From IMG/VR virus record IMGVR_UViG_3300046171_000086, positions 1-32,871 of that record: 32,871 nt of DNA; one strand, written 5' to 3'. Below, piece by piece: positions 30,637 through 32,871 of the stretch (positions within the stretch are counted from its first letter, which is position 1; every line of letters begins with the position of its first letter). The notes under the pieces were generated by a model that had not been told where the DNA came from, made no database searches, and saw only the letters and a program-made list of their open reading frames with translations. The stretch is from a virus. The translations under genes and the position numbers were made by a program.

Positions 30637-31038
30637 CTATTTGCGGCGGAAGTTGACGACCTGTGTTTCCGACCAGTTAACGCCCGGTGGTAGGTCTCCT
30701 TCGACTGATTTAAATTGTTCTACAGCCGTCTTGTTTACACGTCGTTCAAGCATCTCCCATGCTTCACACTCTTTGACGTGATCTAGTAACGCATCCCAGT
30801 CGCCTACTGTGGCAGAGGAACGCGTCGTCTTGTATGCAGTGCCAATCTCTCGGGCAGACACATTGTCTATCCCACGGTCTTGGAATCTGCGCAGGAACTC
30901 GATTTCAATCTTGTCCTGTTTACCCTTGTCTCCCGCGTCGTCGTCAGTGTACGCAGCTTTGCGTTGCGTCCGACGGTCGCGTAGAGCGATGAACAATTTC
31001 AGTAAAGAAACGTCATCCAACTCTGAGATTTTCGCCAT
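30637..31038 (-). CDS. Conserved phage replication-region protein of unknown function
   Basis: I start at the ATG at 31038, after AAAAAGGAG, giving 133 aa; an in-frame start at 31086 would add a poor leader and overlap AlpA further. The sequence has a basic helical opening (LKLFIALRDRRTQRKAAYTD), a central DRGIDNVSAREIGTAYKTTR and SATVGDWDALLDHV, then ECEAWEMLERRVNKTAVEQF and LPPGVNW near the end. I recognise 'LRDRR..RKA....D...K.+Q..IE' with 'LERRVNK.AV....LPPGVN' from many phage genomes, where it sits beside SSB, recombination or primase genes. No catalytic motif is visible. The 26-nt overlap with alpA points to coupled translation. Confidence 0.75.
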   Translation of the reverse strand: MAKISELDDVSLLKLFIALRDRRTQRKAAYTDDDAGDKGKQDKIEIEFLRRFQDRGIDNVSAREIGTAYKTTRSSATVGDWDALLDHVKECEAWEMLERRVNKTAVEQFKSVEGDLPPGVNWSETQVVNFRRK

Positions 31039-31216
31039 TTGTTTTCTCCTTTTTAGAATTAAGCCAGTTGTCAATATCAGCTTCATCCCACCGCAGGACT
31101 TTCTGTGAGACCTTGATCGGTTGGGGGAAGCTCGTCTCCCGACGGCGCAATGCTGGCAACGCCGCCTTTGTGATACCCAGTTTTTCGCTAACTTCTTCCG
31201 GCCTTAGCAGGTTCAT
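31013..31216 (-). CDS. AlpA-like helix-turn-helix regulator / excisionase
   Basis: I start at ATG 31216, with GAGGTAAG at ideal spacing, giving 67 aa; upstream in-frame starts would run through the operator and promoter. MNLLRPEEVSEKLGITKAAL is the helix-turn-helix, then RRRETSFPQPIKVSQKVLRW and DEADIDNWL complete the winged MerR/AlpA fold ('FP.P++.......W...+I..W'). AlpA proteins act as excisionases or transcription activators for integrase genes. As first gene after the operator, it could be both a target of the lysogeny switch and the directionality factor for the integrase on the other strand. Confidence 0.85.
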   Translation of the reverse strand: MNLLRPEEVSEKLGITKAALPALRRRETSFPQPIKVSQKVLRWDEADIDNWLNSKKEKTNGENLRVG

Positions 31217-31230
31217 AATCTTACCTCTAT

Positions 31231-31250
31231 ATGTGTTTACTTGTAAACAG
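31231..31250 (-). promoter_or_regulatory. Operator-like element, copy 2 (perfect palindrome core)
   Basis: On the plus strand the sequence is ATGTGTTTACTTGTAAACAG, 18/20 identical to 14799-14818. Positions 31234-31249 form perfect 7-bp arms (TGTTTAC and GTAAACA) with a 2-nt centre. It touches the putative -10 of the alpA promoter and covers the transcription start, as expected for a repressor site. Confidence 0.65.
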
Positions 31251-31277
31251 ATTAGTTCATATACGTTCACCTGTCAA
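31249..31277 (-). promoter_or_regulatory. Putative sigma70 promoter of the alpA operon
   Basis: Read on the minus strand, TTGACA (31277-31272) is a perfect -35 and lies 17 nt before TAATCT (31254-31249), a weaker -10. The -35 overlaps the helicase stop codon. It would drive alpA, the 133-aa gene, the SSB-like gene and the primase-helicase separately from the helicase above. Confidence 0.55.
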
Positions 31278-32845
31278 GCAATGACAGAATCCCGATGTGC
31301 TTTTACCTCGTCGAGCAGAGCACCTTGCATCTTCTGTTTGTTGCGAAGACGGGAATAGATACGCTTCTCTACTGGTGTGCCTTCAAGCATGATGATGAAG
31401 TTATTCATCTTTTGGCCGGGTCGATTGATCCGACCGTTCGCCTGCTCAAAGACTTCGTTAGACGTCACGCAGGAGTACCACACAATCGTGGATGCAGACG
31501 TCAGCGTCAGACCGTGGGACATAGCGGCGGGTTGCGCCACGATAACCTTCGGGTCTTTGCCCTTCTGAAACGCGCCGAATATACGGTCACGCTCATCCTT
31601 TTTGACTCCACCATGTATCACCTCAACGGTGAAGTCCTTACTCAATTCTCCTGCAACCATGTTGACCGAGCTTACGTACGGTACAAACACAATCACCTTA
31701 CCCTCTGCGGCACGAACGATCTCACGGGTCTCTTCGACACGGGGGGAGGAAGGGATGGTTACTTCCTGCTTATCGTTGGAGTACACAACGCCACAGGCAA
31801 TCTGTACTAGCTTGCCCATCTTGACCGCTTCGTTGACTGCCGTGATCTCACCTTCTTCAGCTTCGGTGCGCATCTTGGCAACCATCTCTTTGTAGGCTTT
31901 GTCTTGTTCCTTTGTTAAACCCACCTGTCGAGTCTCGTACATAAGCGGTGGTAAATCAACACATTCGTCGCGAGTAAAACGTACAGATGGTTGCATGACA
32001 TCCTTTACGATGTCAGTTGCGTCCGGTTTGGGCACCCAAGTGAACTGCGATAACTGCTTCATCACCTGACCTTTGAACCGGTTGAAGTACGGCGGCACGT
32101 TGTTCGGTGAGATAAGACGTGTCTGTGCCCACGCATCTGTCGGCGCATTCGGCGTCGGTGTACCTGTCATACCCCAGCAGGCACGTTTGATCTTGTGGCG
32201 GTTGACCACTTTGTTGATGGCCTTCCACCGATCAGTACCTGCGTTACGTGCGGCCTGTGCGATCTCGTCAACGATGATGAGGTCAATGTCTGGACGTTCT
32301 GCCAGTAACGGCTCGATGATCTGTAGGCCGTCATGGTTGATGATGTACACGTCTACGTCTGTATTCAGGAGCTTGATGCGCTTCTGCTTCGACCCGTGCA
32401 ACACGGCGTACTCTAGGTGGGGGAAGTGATGGAACACCTCATCAGCCCACGTACGCTCAAGCGTCGACAGCGGTGAAACTACTAAGACCTTATTCAGATG
32501 ACCGATACTGCGTAGGTAATCGTAGGCCCATAGCGACGCCAACGACTTGCCAGTGCCTAGCTCGCTTAGGTTAAACGCCCTGTCGTACATAGACAGGAAA
32601 GCGGCGGCTTCACGTTGCGCGTCGAATGGCTTAAAGCGGCCCGGCCAATCGTAGTACTCACGTATCGGGGCAGGTGGTTCGTACCCCAGATTGCGTAGGA
32701 CGCGTGTCTCAGTCAGTTTGTGAGGCACGGCCACGTATGGAACACCCTTAACGGTAAACGTCTTGGCTGTCGGTATAATGTTGGTGATGCGGTCGGGGTC
32801 TCTACTTTTAAGCAGCAGAGCTTTTTTCTTTTTCCATATCAGCAT
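31274..32845 (-). CDS. SNF2/DEAD-type superfamily 2 helicase
   Basis: The product is 523 aa. It has motif I ELGTGKSLAS (GTGKS 97-101), motif Ia VLVVSPLSTLERTW, motif II VDEIA (DEIA 193-196 in place of DEAH/DEXX), motif III WGMTGTPTPN (about 225-233), motif V-like AQPAAMSHGLTLTSASTIVW and motif VI QANGRINRPGQ (about 468-478). The order and the 'GR..RPGQ' end are those of SNF2-like phage helicases or translocases. It probably remodels DNA or displaces proteins during phage replication. The start lies behind GAGG at the window edge. The alpA promoter is embedded at its 3' end. Confidence 0.9.
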   Translation of the reverse strand: MLIWKKKKALLLKSRDPDRITNIIPTAKTFTVKGVPYVAVPHKLTETRVLRNLGYEPPAPIREYYDWPGRFKPFDAQREAAAFLSMYDRAFNLSELGTGKSLASLWAYDYLRSIGHLNKVLVVSPLSTLERTWADEVFHHFPHLEYAVLHGSKQKRIKLLNTDVDVYIINHDGLQIIEPLLAERPDIDLIIVDEIAQAARNAGTDRWKAINKVVNRHKIKRACWGMTGTPTPNAPTDAWAQTRLISPNNVPPYFNRFKGQVMKQLSQFTWVPKPDATDIVKDVMQPSVRFTRDECVDLPPLMYETRQVGLTKEQDKAYKEMVAKMRTEAEEGEITAVNEAVKMGKLVQIACGVVYSNDKQEVTIPSSPRVEETREIVRAAEGKVIVFVPYVSSVNMVAGELSKDFTVEVIHGGVKKDERDRIFGAFQKGKDPKVIVAQPAAMSHGLTLTSASTIVWYSCVTSNEVFEQANGRINRPGQKMNNFIIMLEGTPVEKRIYSRLRNKQKMQGALLDEVKAHRDSVIA

Positions 32846-32871
32846 GGTTTGTGTCCTCGTCTAGTCCGGCG
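32808..32871 (-). CDS. Possible 3' end of a gene upstream of the helicase (partial)
   Basis: On the minus strand one frame entering the window reads AGLDEDTNHADMEKEKSSAA and stops at TAA (32810-32808), overlapping the helicase start by 38 nt. A second frame, ending at the TGA overlapping the helicase ATG, reads RRTRRGHKPC. Either could be the tail of the upstream gene; the first looks more protein-like. Too short to identify. Confidence 0.3.
   Translation of the reverse strand, partial: AGLDEDTNHADMEKEKSSAA

Noticed and set aside
31295-31810. 171-aa open frame on the plus strand
   Set aside because: Antisense to the helicase C-terminal motifs, including the GRINRPGQ region; composition is that of a shadow frame.

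Overview
This window is about 33 kb of a temperate tailed-phage (or prophage) genome, most likely from a marine proteobacterium. The marine assignment rests on my recognition of several small protein families common in marine phage contigs; it is not a database result. Base composition looks balanced, near 50% GC. An integrase lies beside a 21-base copy of the 3' end of a bacterial tRNA-Ser gene, which is a ready-made attP, so the phage probably integrates into tRNA-Ser. Terminase, portal, capsid, DNA polymerase and a CI-type repressor are not in the window.

Plus strand, 1-6.7 kb: small accessory and lysis genes, tightly packed with ATGA/TAATG overlaps. They run as a tail assembly chaperone, small tail-module proteins, a membrane coiled-coil protein, five consecutive genes with N-terminal signal peptides, a second membrane coiled-coil protein, three tiny Lys/Arg-rich proteins, an EF-hand membrane protein, a GTA-type 3TM holin and a GH19 endolysin. 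Plus strand, 6.7-24.8 kb: virion genes. These include a split tail protein, a 1354-aa tail tip/fibre protein with three large internal repeats, two further tail proteins, a GNAT acetyltransferase with its own promoter/operator, an S74 autochaperone protein, a 540-aa internal protein, and a giant PLxRFG-type protein with an HEMGH metallopeptidase motif.

Positions 24.85-26.4 kb hold a terminator, attP (tRNA-Ser core between paired 12-bp tandem arm repeats) and a tyrosine integrase. Minus strand, 32.87 down to 26.3 kb: the replication/control operon. It contains an SNF2-type helicase, a promoter with a palindromic operator, an AlpA-like regulator/excisionase, a conserved small phage protein, an SSB-like protein, a UUCG-loop hairpin, an AEP primase-DUF927 helicase (broken twice), and two small genes that converge on the integrase.

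Two signals stand out. (1) Seven apparent reading-frame breaks fall in six genes, and six of the seven are healed by skipping one base. Two sit exactly on CCC_C, the classical +1 slippery codon context; those in the large enzymes look more like residual homopolymer indels. (2) A 20-bp operator-like element, differing at 2 of 20 positions, lies just downstream of two promoters 16 kb apart: one before the GNAT gene in the late region, one before the alpA operon. This suggests one regulator (not in the window) controls both.
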